Of a stretch of DNA of 64,000 nucleotides, positions 32,270 to 41,397 are shown one piece after another. A model generated the notes under the pieces. It did no database searches. It had not been told where the DNA came from and worked only from the letters and a program-made list of their open reading frames with translations. Made by a program: the position numbers and the translations under genes. Position 1 is the first letter of the stretch. Every line of letters begins with the position of its first letter. The stretch covers positions 35,873 to 99,872 of the forward strand of contig JAHBYY010000004.1 of the NCBI GenBank assembly GCA_019635715.1. Direction: 5' to 3'. This DNA comes from Rhizobiaceae bacterium (GTDB lineage Bacteria > Pseudomonadota > Alphaproteobacteria > Rhizobiales > Rhizobiaceae).

Positions 32270-32908
32270 ATGGCAGACGACGCCACACGACAGCGAAGGA
32301 AAAAGTATCACCACGGAGACCTGCGCGAAGCCCTGCTTCGTGCGGCGGAACGGGAACTCGCGGAGAAGGGGCTGGAATCCTTCACGCTGCGCGGCGTCGC
32401 CAAGCGCGCCGGCGTGTCGCATGCCGCGCCCGCCCACCATTTTCGCGACACCAATGCGCTGCTGACCGCATTGGTGACGGTCGCGATGCAGCGCTTCGGT
32501 TCGGCCATGACCTCAGCCATGTCGCAGGCCGGCGACGACGCGCGCGCTCGCTTCGTCGCGTCCGGCATCGCTTATGTCGAATTCGCCCTGGAGAACCCGT
32601 CGCTCTTCGATCTGATCTTCAGCTCGCGGCGGCCGGATTTCGACGACCCCGAATTGACCCGTCAGGCCGCTACCGCCTTCGGCAGCCTCGTGGACGGGAT
32701 CGCAGCGCTGATCGGCGCCGATCCGATGGCCTCGCCGGGCGGGCGCGTCACTGTCGCCGCCGCCTGGTCGCAGGTCCACGGCGTGGCGACGCTGCTCAAC
32801 GCCGGCAAGATGAAGTTCCTTGCCGGCGACCTTGCGGCGGACCGCAAGGCTGCGCTGCGCAAACTGGTGTCGAGCGTCTTGCCGGTCGCGCCTACCAGCG
32901 CGGATTGA
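32270..32908 (+). CDS. TetR-family transcriptional regulator
   Basis: The 212-residue product has an N-terminal TetR DNA-binding domain (HHGDLREALLRAAERELAEK, SFTLRGVAKRAGVSHAAPAH) and an all-helical ligand domain (PSLFDLIFSSRRPDF, WSQVHGVATLLNAGKM). The pattern with HHFRDTNALLTALV and the WsqvHG motif is a TetR_C_33-like subgroup. Its ligand is unknown. It is divergent from the SDR gene and probably represses it. Its last 17 bases overlap the end of the minus-strand TerB-like gene. Confidence 0.9.
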   Translation: MADDATRQRRKKYHHGDLREALLRAAERELAEKGLESFTLRGVAKRAGVSHAAPAHHFRDTNALLTALVTVAMQRFGSAMTSAMSQAGDDARARFVASGIAYVEFALENPSLFDLIFSSRRPDFDDPELTRQAATAFGSLVDGIAALIGADPMASPGGRVTVAAAWSQVHGVATLLNAGKMKFLAGDLAADRKAALRKLVSSVLPVAPTSAD

Positions 32909-33665
32909 CGTTGGGATTTGCCGGAACCGGCTCGCCGACCTGCGGCACGCTGGTCGGCGCCGGCTGCGGCGCCTTGGCGGCCGAGACGGTGGCCTCGACA
33001 TGATCGACCAGCGCATCCGGCAGGCCGAGGCGGCCCGCCAGCAGGTCGAGATAGCCGCGCTCGGCTCTCGTGTCGGGATCGATGGCGATTCGCGAGGCGG
33101 TGTAGAGTTCGACCTTCTGCTCCTCGGTCTGCGCCGACGCGACCAGCGCATCGAGATCGAGCGGCGCCTTGAGCTCGTCCATGATGAACTGCTCGGCCTC
33201 GTTGCCCAGGCCTGCCAGATTGAGCTTGGCACCGATCTTCTCGCGCTCGGCATCGTCGATATGCCCGTCGGCCTTGGCGGCGGCGATCATAGCGCGCACC
33301 AGCATCAGGGTGAACTCGTCCTCGCCCTGCGGCGCCTGCGACGGGTGGAAGCCCGTGTCTGACGGTGGCGGCAGCAGCTCGGGCTGCGCCTGGGTCGGCG
33401 CGGCGGGCTCCTTGCCGGCCTGGTAGTTCTTGTAGGCCTGGTAGGCCAGGCCACCGATCGCCGCCAGGCTTCCGACCTTCAGCGCCGTGCCGCCGACCGA
33501 CCGGCCGGTCTTGGTGCCCAGCAGCACGGCGACCAGCGCGCCGGCCGCCAGCGGATTGTCCTTGGCCATCTGCATCGCCTTGCCGGCATTGTCGCGCACC
33601 GAGCCGCCCGTGCCCGGCACCTGGGAGCCGAGCAGACCGTCAAGCAGTTTCTTGGGATCGAACAT
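32892..33665 (-). CDS. TerB-like/DUF533 membrane-associated protein
   Basis: The 257-residue product has a YebE/DUF533 pattern: MFDPKKLLDGLLGSQVPGTG, a Gly/Ala-rich membrane segment (LAAGALVAVLLGTKTGRSVG, LKVGSLAAIGGLAYQAYKNY), then a TerB-like helical domain (FTLMLVRAMIAAAKADGHID, DDAEREKIGAKLN). TerB-like domains bind Ca2+ in tellurite-resistance proteins, but for the DUF533 group no function is established. The ATG at 33665 gives the usual N-terminus. The C-terminus is Pro-rich. Confidence 0.87.
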   Translation of the reverse strand: MFDPKKLLDGLLGSQVPGTGGSVRDNAGKAMQMAKDNPLAAGALVAVLLGTKTGRSVGGTALKVGSLAAIGGLAYQAYKNYQAGKEPAAPTQAQPELLPPPSDTGFHPSQAPQGEDEFTLMLVRAMIAAAKADGHIDDAEREKIGAKLNLAGLGNEAEQFIMDELKAPLDLDALVASAQTEEQKVELYTASRIAIDPDTRAERGYLDLLAGRLGLPDALVDHVEATVSAAKAPQPAPTSVPQVGEPVPANPNVNPRW

Positions 33666-33786
33666 CGCACGCCTCCGCAATTCGGCCGGTTGGCCGGAAT
33701 CCGAAGGTAGGCAGAGGGCCGCGACATTGCAATGTCGGGAGGCGCGGCGGTCAGGCGAATGCCTGGTCGCAAGCCACCGCCGCGCC

Positions 33787-34713
33787 TCAGCGACCGATCG
33801 GGCTCTTGCGTCCCCGCGCCGCGGCAAGCTCCACCTGCCGCTGCCGCTCGGCGTAGCGGTGCCGGTCCTCGTCGCTGCGCTCGGCGACGCATCTTTCGCA
33901 GGAAATGCCCAGCCGGTAGTGCGGAGACTTTCGAGCCTCGGCGGTGACCGGCATGCGGCAGGCGCGGCACAACTCCGTGTCTCCCCCCTCCAGCCCGTGC
34001 TTCAGCGACACCCGCTCGTCGAAGACGAAGCACTCGCCCTGCCAGAGGCTTTGCTCGGCAGGCACCGTCTCAAGGTATTTCAGGATGCCGCCACGCAGGT
34101 GGTAGACCTGGTCGAGGCCGCTCTGGCGCGCCAGCGCCGTCGCCTTCTCGCAGCGGATCCCGCCGGTGCAGAACATCGCCACCTTGCGTCCGGCCAGCCG
34201 CTCGCGATTGGCCTCCAGCCATTGCGGGAACGCCCGGAAGCTGCGCGTGCCGGGATCGACCGCGCCGGAAAAGGTTCCGAGCTCCACCTCGTAGTCGTTG
34301 CGCGTATCCACGACGATCGTGTCCGGATCGGCGATCAGTGCGTTCCAGTCCTGCGGCTCGACATAGGTGCCGGCGCTGGCGAGCGGATCGATGCCGTCAA
34401 CGCCCATGGTGACGATCTCGCGCTTCAGGCGGACCTTCATGCGATGGAAAGGCATCTCGGCGGCGGCGCTGTACTTCACCTCGATGCCGGCCAGTTCGGC
34501 GTGGGATTCGAGCTCGGCGATCAGCAAGCGGATGGCTTCCGCTGTGCCGGCGACGGTGCCGTTGATCCCTTCCGGCGCGAGCAGCAGCGTGCCCTTGACG
34601 CCCTGCGCGCAGCAGAAGCGCGCCAGCGGTCCGCGCAGATCCTGATACCTGTCCAAACGGCAGAAGCGATAGAGCGCGGCAACCTGGAACGGCGCGGTGG
34701 GAGACTGGTCCAT
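33787..34713 (-). CDS. trhO: tRNA uridine(34) hydroxylase TrhO
   Basis: The 308-residue product is the YceA/TrhO type rhodanese: an N-terminal ferredoxin-like domain (VKGTLLLAPEGINGTVAGT), a rhodanese domain with the catalytic C182 in MFCTGGIRCEKATA, and a C-terminal Cys-rich part (CRACRMPV, ISCERCVAE) likely to bind zinc. TrhO makes 5-hydroxyuridine at position 34 of some tRNAs using oxygen. Length is near the usual 310-350. It lies alone between two non-coding gaps. Confidence 0.94.
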   Translation of the reverse strand: MDQSPTAPFQVAALYRFCRLDRYQDLRGPLARFCCAQGVKGTLLLAPEGINGTVAGTAEAIRLLIAELESHAELAGIEVKYSAAAEMPFHRMKVRLKREIVTMGVDGIDPLASAGTYVEPQDWNALIADPDTIVVDTRNDYEVELGTFSGAVDPGTRSFRAFPQWLEANRERLAGRKVAMFCTGGIRCEKATALARQSGLDQVYHLRGGILKYLETVPAEQSLWQGECFVFDERVSLKHGLEGGDTELCRACRMPVTAEARKSPHYRLGISCERCVAERSDEDRHRYAERQRQVELAAARGRKSPIGR

Positions 34714-34877
34714 GGGGCATCGCCCTATTGCCTCGGCGGATCGAATTCAAGTGCGCCGCCGGCCCCGTCGTGTCGGCCCGCCCCGCACGCCCGGCCAGTG
34801 TGTCGCCCTGCCCGCAGCTTCATGGACAGGGCCGCGGAGCGCTGCTAAATCGTTTGAAGACCTCAAGGACCTCAGCC

Positions 34878-35519
34878 ATGGCCAGCAAAACCGAAACGCT
34901 CCTCTCCCTTCTCGGCGGTCAGCCGGTCATCCCGGTGCTGAAGATCGACAGGGTCGAGGATGCCGTCCCGCTGGCCCGCGCGCTGGCCCGCGGCGGCCTG
35001 CCGATGATCGAGATCACGCTGCGCACCGCCGACGCGCTCGAATGTATCCGGCGCGCCTCGGCCGAAGTCGAGGAGGCCACCGTCGGTGCCGGCACCATCC
35101 TCGATCCGAAGCAGTTCGACGACGCCGCGCGTGCCGGATCGAGGTTCATCGTCAGCCCGGGCCTCACCCGCGATCTGGTCGCCTGCGCCGCCGACAGCCC
35201 GGTCCCGCTGCTGCCCGGCGCGATCACGCCAGGCGAGATCATGGCCGCGCGCGACGCCGGCCTGGACTTCCTGAAGTTCTTTCCGGCCGAGCAGGCGGGC
35301 GGGGCGGCGTTCCTGAGGTCGCTGGCGTCGCCGCTGGCGGGCATCCGCTTCTGCCCCACCGGCGGCGTGTCGCAGAACAACGTCGGCGACTATCTGGCCC
35401 TGCCGAACGTCGTTTGCGTCGGCGGCTCCTGGGTGGCGCCGGACGATCTGGTCAAGGCCAAGGACTGGGGGGCGATCTACGAGCTCGCCCGCGCCGCGGC
35501 CGGACTGCAGCGCCGCTGA
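34878..35519 (+). CDS. eda: KDPG/KHG aldolase (Entner-Doudoroff pathway)
   Basis: The 213-residue product has the two catalytic residues at the classic positions: E45 in PMIEITLRT and the Schiff-base lysine K133 in DFLKFFPAEQAGG. It cleaves 2-keto-3-deoxy-6-phosphogluconate to pyruvate and glyceraldehyde-3-phosphate. The start at 34878 gives the standard N-terminus MASKTETLLSLLGGQPVIPV. No edd or zwf is next to it in this window. A terminator-like hairpin follows at 35521. Confidence 0.95.
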   Translation: MASKTETLLSLLGGQPVIPVLKIDRVEDAVPLARALARGGLPMIEITLRTADALECIRRASAEVEEATVGAGTILDPKQFDDAARAGSRFIVSPGLTRDLVACAADSPVPLLPGAITPGEIMAARDAGLDFLKFFPAEQAGGAAFLRSLASPLAGIRFCPTGGVSQNNVGDYLALPNVVCVGGSWVAPDDLVKAKDWGAIYELARAAAGLQRR

Positions 35520-35520
35520 G

Positions 35521-35552
35521 CGGGGGCCCTTTCACGGTGAAAAGGGGCCCCG
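35521..35552. terminator. Hairpin after eda
   Basis: GGGGGCCCTTT and AAAGGGGCCCC form a strong stem with a loop of about 9 bases. It lies just after the eda stop and 42 bases beyond the minus-strand DUF882 stop. It lacks a clear T-run, so its class is uncertain. Confidence 0.6.
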
Positions 35553-35593
35553 GGCATCGCCCGCGCCCCTTGCGCAGCAAAGCGCGCGGCGGC

Positions 35594-37444
35594 CTACTCG
35601 AACCGGGCGACCGACAGGAATTCGACGGCCTTGCCGGAGAAGCGGCTGGCATCGACCTGCACGTCGCTCTTGTGGAAGCCGGCCGTATACACTTCACGCG
35701 GCGCGGTGACGACGGCGTTGTAGGCGAAGGACGGCGCCGTCGTTCCCTGTTGCAGGTTGGCGACCTGATCGCCGCTCATCACCCAGCGTGCATCCGCCGG
35801 TTCCGCCGCGACGACGCGCGACTTGCGCTCCGGCTTGCCGTCCCCGGCGCTGGCCCGGGCGGACTTGCGGGTCGTCTTGGTCGGGTTTTCCGATGGCACG
35901 ATGGAGGCGGTCGACAGGCGCGGCGCATCGTCGGCCACGGAAGCCAGCGCGGCGACGCGCTCCCTGGCCGCCTGCTGGGCAGCCGCGAGAGCCTGCGCAT
36001 CGCGCGCCTCGGCCGAAGGCGGCACAGGCAGGCCGGGCCGTGAGGACGGCATCGCCTCGATCGCTTCGGACGGCCGCATGGCCGGCAGCGGCGCGCCGGC
36101 GAACGCCGCCAGCGGCGCGGTTGTGTCGGCCTCGGCCGCCATCGCCAGGGCGGCGATCGCGTCGGCCGGCGCGGCATCGCGCGCAAGCTGCGGGCGTGGC
36201 GTCGGAAGTGGGACATTGAAAGCGACGGAGGCCGCTGCGGGCGCCTCGACGGCACTCTCCGCGATCGTCGCGGCCTCCTCCTGCGCCATTCCGAAGGGGA
36301 TGTTGTCAGGCTGGGCCGACGCCTGCGGCGGCGCGATCTCCGCGGCCGAAGCGAGGGCCACCGTCGCCACTTCGGCGCCGGGCCGCGGCGCCAGCGCCGG
36401 CAGCGGGATGGAGCGGGCGGGCAAGGCCGCGATGATGCTCTCCGGCGTCTCGACGACGGGAGCCGGGGCTTCCGGCTCCGGATCGAGCGCCACCGGCAGG
36501 TCGACGCGCTTGGCGTCCTTGGGCGACACGACCTGAATGCCGGCCGGCGCCGCCTGCGGTTCGTCGGCGGGAGCCGCCTTGGCGACCGCCACCGGCTTGG
36601 CCGGCTGCGCCTTCTTGGCGACGACCGGGGCCTCGGACTCGGCGCTGTCCTCCTCGTCGTCCGCCCCGCCGCCGAACAGCGCGGCGAAGAAGCCCTTGCT
36701 GCTCGACTTGCCGGACCCCGACGAGGCCAGCGCGAGAGCGCTCGTGCCCTTGGCCTTGCGCGCCTGGTAGGAAGCCATCGCCTGATCGTAGCCCGGAAGC
36801 GGCTTGCCGTCGCTCGGCACGTGCAGCGTCTTGCCGTTCGGGAAGAGCGCGACGAGTTCGCGGCGGCTCATCTTCGGCCAGTGACGGACATTGCCGACGT
36901 CCATGTGGACGAAGGGGGAGCCGGAGCGCGGATAATAGCCGACGCCGCCGACCTGCATCTTCATGCCGGTCTCGCGCAGCTTCTTGAGGCTGACGCCGGG
37001 GATGAAGAAGTCCATCGCCTTGCCGAGCATGTGCTGGCTCTTCTTGGCGACGCCGTTGCTGCGGCTGCGCAGCATGGAATTGGTGGCCGGCGAGCGATAG
37101 GCGCTGACCACGTTGATGTAGTTCGAGGCGCCGACGGCGCGATAGACTTCCCAGACCAGGTCAAACAGCCGCGGGTCCATGCGCGTCGGCTCGTTGCGGC
37201 GCCAGTCGCGCAGGAACTGATTGATCTTCTTCAACCCGGCCTGATCGTAGACCCCGTTGCGCTTGAAGACGATCTCCGCCTTCTCGCCGGTATGGATGAA
37301 GTAGAGCTTGAGGGATCGCGTCTCCGCACTGGCCAGGCCGCTCGACACGAGAGAGGCGAACACGACGGCCAAGCCAGCGAGCCAGCTCGTCCAGCGGGTG
37401 TTCTTTGCGTCTCGCCGGCGGCTGCTCGGTTGGATGCTGGTCAA
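35594..37444 (-). CDS. DUF882 (M15-like peptidase) protein with long disordered C-terminus
   Basis: The product is about 616 residues. After a signal-anchor helix (WLAGLAVVFASLVSSGLASA) comes a DUF882 domain of about 150 residues with zinc-ligand candidates SQHMLGKAMDF (His, Asp) and FVHMDVGNVRHW (His). DUF882/MepK-type proteins are D-Ala-D-Ala or cross-link peptidases on peptidoglycan. The rest (about 250-616) is Ala/Pro-rich low-complexity sequence ending in a conserved-looking segment (AYNAVVTAPREVYTAGFHKS, DVQVDASRFSGKAVEFLSVA). The upstream gene start is unclear: TTG at 37444 gives MTSIQPSSRRRDAKNTRW; TTG at 37483 is the alternative. Confidence 0.82.
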   Translation of the reverse strand: MTSIQPSSRRRDAKNTRWTSWLAGLAVVFASLVSSGLASAETRSLKLYFIHTGEKAEIVFKRNGVYDQAGLKKINQFLRDWRRNEPTRMDPRLFDLVWEVYRAVGASNYINVVSAYRSPATNSMLRSRSNGVAKKSQHMLGKAMDFFIPGVSLKKLRETGMKMQVGGVGYYPRSGSPFVHMDVGNVRHWPKMSRRELVALFPNGKTLHVPSDGKPLPGYDQAMASYQARKAKGTSALALASSGSGKSSSKGFFAALFGGGADDEEDSAESEAPVVAKKAQPAKPVAVAKAAPADEPQAAPAGIQVVSPKDAKRVDLPVALDPEPEAPAPVVETPESIIAALPARSIPLPALAPRPGAEVATVALASAAEIAPPQASAQPDNIPFGMAQEEAATIAESAVEAPAAASVAFNVPLPTPRPQLARDAAPADAIAALAMAAEADTTAPLAAFAGAPLPAMRPSEAIEAMPSSRPGLPVPPSAEARDAQALAAAQQAARERVAALASVADDAPRLSTASIVPSENPTKTTRKSARASAGDGKPERKSRVVAAEPADARWVMSGDQVANLQQGTTAPSFAYNAVVTAPREVYTAGFHKSDVQVDASRFSGKAVEFLSVARFE

Positions 37445-37700
37445 ATCAAATGGCCCTGCGCTTGCCGTATGTCCCCGGATCAAACCACCGGACCCCGGAT
37501 TTCCTGGTCGCCCGACTATCGATCCTAATGGTTAATCACCGCTTATTGAAGCCGAAATACGGTAAGACCGTGGCGATCCGCCGCCCGGGATCACCGGTTC
37601 GTGATTATGGTTAACTGGCTTCTACTGCGTCAAGCTTGCGCGACGCATGCTTTCCCGCTGTGGATATCCGGACAGACCGACATCGCCTCGGAGGTGAAAT

Positions 37701-39209
37701 CTAGGAGGCCAACCGTGCCTCGCGGCCTGTTTCGGGGTCGATTCCATACTCTTTAAATTTGCGATAGAGCGTCGAGCGGCCGATGCCGAGGCGTCGCGCC
37801 ACCTCGCTCATCTGGCCGTCGTATCGCTCGATGGCCAGCAGGATCATGTCCAGCTCGACATCCGCCAGCGACCGGATCTCGCCCTGTTCGTCCAGCGCCC
37901 GCACGCCGCCGACAGAGGGCTGCGCCACGTTTGCGCCCTGTTCCGGCCCGATTTCCGGGCTTGCGTCTTGCCGCTCCGCCGCAGCCGCGGGTGCATCGGC
38001 ATAGCGGTCGAGGTCGACGGTCCCTTCGACCTGCGCGCGGATATGAGGAAACTCCTCCTCGGTCAGCGTATCGCCGTCGCAAAGCACGGTGGCGCGGAAG
38101 ATCGCGTTCTCGAGCTGGCGGATGTTGCCGGGCCAGTCATAGGCCTCCAGCGTCGCCAGCGCCCGTGACGAGATGGCACGCACCCGCCCGCCGGCTTCCG
38201 CCGACGAGAAGCGCGCCATGAAGTGAAGCGCCAGCGGCTCGATGTCTTCCTTGCGCTGCCTGAGCGGCGGCACGGAGATCGGATAGACGTTGAGCCGATA
38301 GAACAGATCTTCGCGGAACCGGCCGTGCTGCACCTGCTCCAGCAGGTTGCGGTGCGTCGCCGAGATCAGCCTGATGTCGACCTTGACGCTCGACCTGCCG
38401 CCGACCGGATCGACCTCGCCCTGCTGGACGGCGCGCAGCAGCTTGACCTGCACGTCGGTCGGCAGGTCGCCGATCTCGTCGAGGAAGAGCGTGCCGCCAT
38501 TGGCTTCGACGAACTTGCCGGCATGCTTTTCCGTCGCGCCGGTGAAGGAGCCCTTCTCGTGGCCGAAGAGGATCGATTCCACCAGATTGTCGGGGATCGC
38601 GCCGCAATTCACGGTGACGAAGGATCGGCCGCGGCGGTCGCCGCTGCCCTGGATGGCGCGCGCCACCAGTTCCTTGCCGACGCCGGACTCGCCTTCGATC
38701 AGCACTGGAATGTTCGACGCCGACGCCTTGCGCGCCAGCCGAAGCGTCTTTTCCATCGCCGGGCTGCGGGTGATGATCTCCGAGAACGACAGATCGCCCG
38801 ACCGGCGCGAGCTGCGCCGCACCTCGTCGCCGCGTGATTCGACCTTGAGCGCGTTGGCGATCGCCACCTTCAGCCGGTCCGGCGAGGCCGGCTTGACCAC
38901 GAAATCGAAGGCGCCGTTGCGCATGGCGAGCACGACCGACTCGATGCCGCCCTGCGCCGTCTGGACGATCACCGGCGTCTCGATGCCGCGTTCGGCCATC
39001 GTCCTGAGCACGCCGATGCCGTCCAGCCCGGGCATTACCAGGTCGAGAATGATCGCCGAGAACCCGTCCGCGCCGGCGCCGTCAAGAAGTTCGAGCGCGG
39101 CATTTCCATTGTCGGCGGTGACAGAGGAATGACCGAAGCGCCCGACCGCCGCCTCGAGCAGGCGGCGCTGGACCGGATCGTCGTCGACGATGAGGATGCG
39201 AACCGACAT
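37701..39209 (-). CDS. Sigma-54-dependent response regulator (NtrC family)
   Basis: The 502-residue product has a receiver domain (residues 1-120; D9, D10, phosphoacceptor D56 in IILDLVMPGLDG, K107 in VVKPAS), a central AAA+ domain (Walker A GESGVGKE, LFGHEKGSFTGA, LFLDEIGDLP) and a C-terminal Fis-type helix-turn-helix (DGQMSEVARRLGIGRSTLYR). The sigma-54 contact loop is GSFTGA rather than the usual GAFTGA, a known natural variant. No histidine kinase is adjacent. The regulon cannot be read from the window. It is divergent from pepF. Confidence 0.94.
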   Translation of the reverse strand: MSVRILIVDDDPVQRRLLEAAVGRFGHSSVTADNGNAALELLDGAGADGFSAIILDLVMPGLDGIGVLRTMAERGIETPVIVQTAQGGIESVVLAMRNGAFDFVVKPASPDRLKVAIANALKVESRGDEVRRSSRRSGDLSFSEIITRSPAMEKTLRLARKASASNIPVLIEGESGVGKELVARAIQGSGDRRGRSFVTVNCGAIPDNLVESILFGHEKGSFTGATEKHAGKFVEANGGTLFLDEIGDLPTDVQVKLLRAVQQGEVDPVGGRSSVKVDIRLISATHRNLLEQVQHGRFREDLFYRLNVYPISVPPLRQRKEDIEPLALHFMARFSSAEAGGRVRAISSRALATLEAYDWPGNIRQLENAIFRATVLCDGDTLTEEEFPHIRAQVEGTVDLDRYADAPAAAAERQDASPEIGPEQGANVAQPSVGGVRALDEQGEIRSLADVELDMILLAIERYDGQMSEVARRLGIGRSTLYRKFKEYGIDPETGREARLAS

Positions 39210-39353
39210 GGGCCCCCGTTGAACCGGCATGGAATTCCCGGGATGGGCACGATTGCCGTCTGGATCATGATCGCACCCGGACCTAAATAAGCGTTTAAGG
39301 TGCGCGCGTCCGATCGCCGGACGCCCTGCTCGAACGCCTCGCGAGGAAATGTC

Positions 39354-41177
39354 ATGCCGTCATCTGTAGGGAAGTCGGCCGCGGCCTCCGGGCCGGGCCC
39401 GCTCGGCGATCTTCCGGAATGGAATCTGGCCGACCTCTATCCCGGCATGGAGTCGGCCGAGCTTCGCCGGGACATGGCCCTGGCGGCCGAACGCGCCGTC
39501 GCCTTCGAGCAGAAATGGAAGGGAACGCTCGCCGCCGAAGCGGCCCGGGGCGCGGACGGGAAGCTGGGGCAGGCCGTTGCCGAGTTCGAGGGTCTCGAGG
39601 AGCTGATCGGACGCATCGCCTCCTATGCCGGCCTGGTCTACGCCGGCAACACGGCCGATCCGAAGCGCGCCAAGCTCTACGGCGACGTCCAGGAGAAGAT
39701 GACCGATGCCAGTGCGCACCTGCTGTTCTTCGGGCTGGAACTCAACCTCGTCGAGGACGCATTGATCGACGCGGCGCTGGCCGCGGACGAGGGCCTCGCG
39801 CACTACCGGCCCTGGGTGCTCGATCTGAGGATGGACAAGCCCTATCAGCTCGAAGACCGCGTCGAGCAGCTTTTTCACGAAAAATCCGTCACCGGGCGCG
39901 GCGCCTGGAACCGACTTTTCGACGAGACCATGACGGCGCTGCGCTTCACCGTCGACGGCGAGGAACTGACCCTCGAACCGACGCTCAACATGCTCCAGGA
40001 CGCCGACGGCAGCATGCGCCGCAAGGCTTCGGAGGCGCTAGCGAAGACCTTTGCCGCCAATTTGCGGACCTTCTCCCTGATTACCAACACGCTGGCCAAG
40101 GACAAGGAGATCTCCGACCGCTGGCGCGGCTTCAAGGACATCGCCGACTCGCGCCACCTCGCCAACCGCGTCGAGCGCGATGTCGTGGATGCGTTGGCCG
40201 CCGCCGTTCGCGAGGCCTATCCGCGCCTCTCCCATCGCTACTATGCGATGAAGGCGCGCTGGCTCGGCATGGAGACGCTCAACCATTGGGACCGCAACGC
40301 ACCGCTGCCGGAAACGCCGCAGGCGACCATCGGCTGGGACGAGGCGCGCAACACCGTGCTTGCGGCCTATCACCGCTTTTCGCCGGACATGGCCGACATC
40401 GCCCGGACCTTCTTCGACCGCAACTGGATCGACGCACCCGTTCGCCCCGGCAAGGCGCCGGGCGCCTTCGCCCACCCGACCGTTCCCTCCGCGCATCCCT
40501 ATGTGATGCTGAACTACATGGGCAAGCCGCGCGACGTGATGACGCTGGCACACGAATTGGGGCATGGCGTCCATCAGGTATTGGCCGGCGGCCAGGGCGC
40601 CTTGATGGCCTCGACGCCGCTGACGCTCGCCGAGACGGCCTCGGTGTTCGGCGAGATGCTGACCTTCCGCTCGCTGCTCGACCGCAGCACCGACCGGCGC
40701 GAGCGCAAGGCGATGCTCGCCCAGAAGGTCGAGGACATGATCAACACGGTGGTGCGCCAGATCGCCTTCTACGAGTTCGAGCGCAAGGTGCATACCGAGC
40801 GCAAGAACGGCGAGCTGACCTCGGATCGTCTCGGGCAGTTCTGGCTGGAAGTGCAGAAGGAAAGCCTCGGGCCGGCGATCGAGCTGCGGCCGGGCTACGA
40901 GACCTTCTGGGCCTACATACCGCACTTCATCCACTCGCCCTTCTACGTTTACGCCTATGCCTTCGGCGACTGCCTGGTGAACTCGCTCTACGCCGTCTAT
41001 CGGAACGCCGAGAAGGGGTTTCAGGACAAGTACTTCGACATGCTGCGCGCCGGCGGCACCAAGCATCACAGGGAGCTTCTGGCACCGTTCGGCCTCGACG
41101 CGTCGGATCCGGCCTTCTGGAGCAAGGGCCTTTCGGTGATTTCCGGTCTGATCGACGAGCTGGAAGGGCTGGAGTAG
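39354..41177 (+). CDS. pepF: Oligoendopeptidase F family metallopeptidase (M3)
   Basis: The 607-residue product has the M3B zinc motif H400-E401-L402-G403-H404 in LAHELGHGVHQ, with the third ligand in TLAETASVFGEML. It degrades oligopeptides in the cytoplasm. N-terminal sequence LPEWNLADLYPGMESAEL is typical. The ATG at 39354 was preferred to the upstream in-frame 39300, which is close to the divergent regulator. A MITE-like repeat follows. Confidence 0.93.
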   Translation: MPSSVGKSAAASGPGPLGDLPEWNLADLYPGMESAELRRDMALAAERAVAFEQKWKGTLAAEAARGADGKLGQAVAEFEGLEELIGRIASYAGLVYAGNTADPKRAKLYGDVQEKMTDASAHLLFFGLELNLVEDALIDAALAADEGLAHYRPWVLDLRMDKPYQLEDRVEQLFHEKSVTGRGAWNRLFDETMTALRFTVDGEELTLEPTLNMLQDADGSMRRKASEALAKTFAANLRTFSLITNTLAKDKEISDRWRGFKDIADSRHLANRVERDVVDALAAAVREAYPRLSHRYYAMKARWLGMETLNHWDRNAPLPETPQATIGWDEARNTVLAAYHRFSPDMADIARTFFDRNWIDAPVRPGKAPGAFAHPTVPSAHPYVMLNYMGKPRDVMTLAHELGHGVHQVLAGGQGALMASTPLTLAETASVFGEMLTFRSLLDRSTDRRERKAMLAQKVEDMINTVVRQIAFYEFERKVHTERKNGELTSDRLGQFWLEVQKESLGPAIELRPGYETFWAYIPHFIHSPFYVYAYAFGDCLVNSLYAVYRNAEKGFQDKYFDMLRAGGTKHHRELLAPFGLDASDPAFWSKGLSVISGLIDELEGLE

Positions 41178-41215
41178 GTTCTTCTAACCTTCGCTCGCTT
41201 ATGTTCCTTCTGGCA

Positions 41216-41370
41216 CCCCCCTCTGGCCTGCCGGCCATCTCCCTCTCAAGGGGGGAGATGGCCCACTCCATATGCTTCTGTTTTTCCGCTATGCCGTGGA
41301 GCGGCACTACCTGCACTGGCGCCCTAATCTCCCCCCTTGAGGGGGAGATGGCCGGCAGGCCAGAGGGGGG
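41216..41370. repeat. 155-base MITE-like element with near-perfect 44-base ends
   Basis: The left end CCCCCCTCTGGCCTGCCGGC (41216 onward, to 41259) and the right end GCCGGCAGGCCAGAGGGGGG (41327 to 41370) are inverted copies with about one mismatch. The central 67 bases have no coding frame with a start site. It lies between pepF and pabB. The terminal sequence differs from the REP elements at 19423 and 25479, so it is another family. Confidence 0.85.
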
Positions 41371-41397
41371 TATTGGGGCGCACGACGTGTCGGTCCA

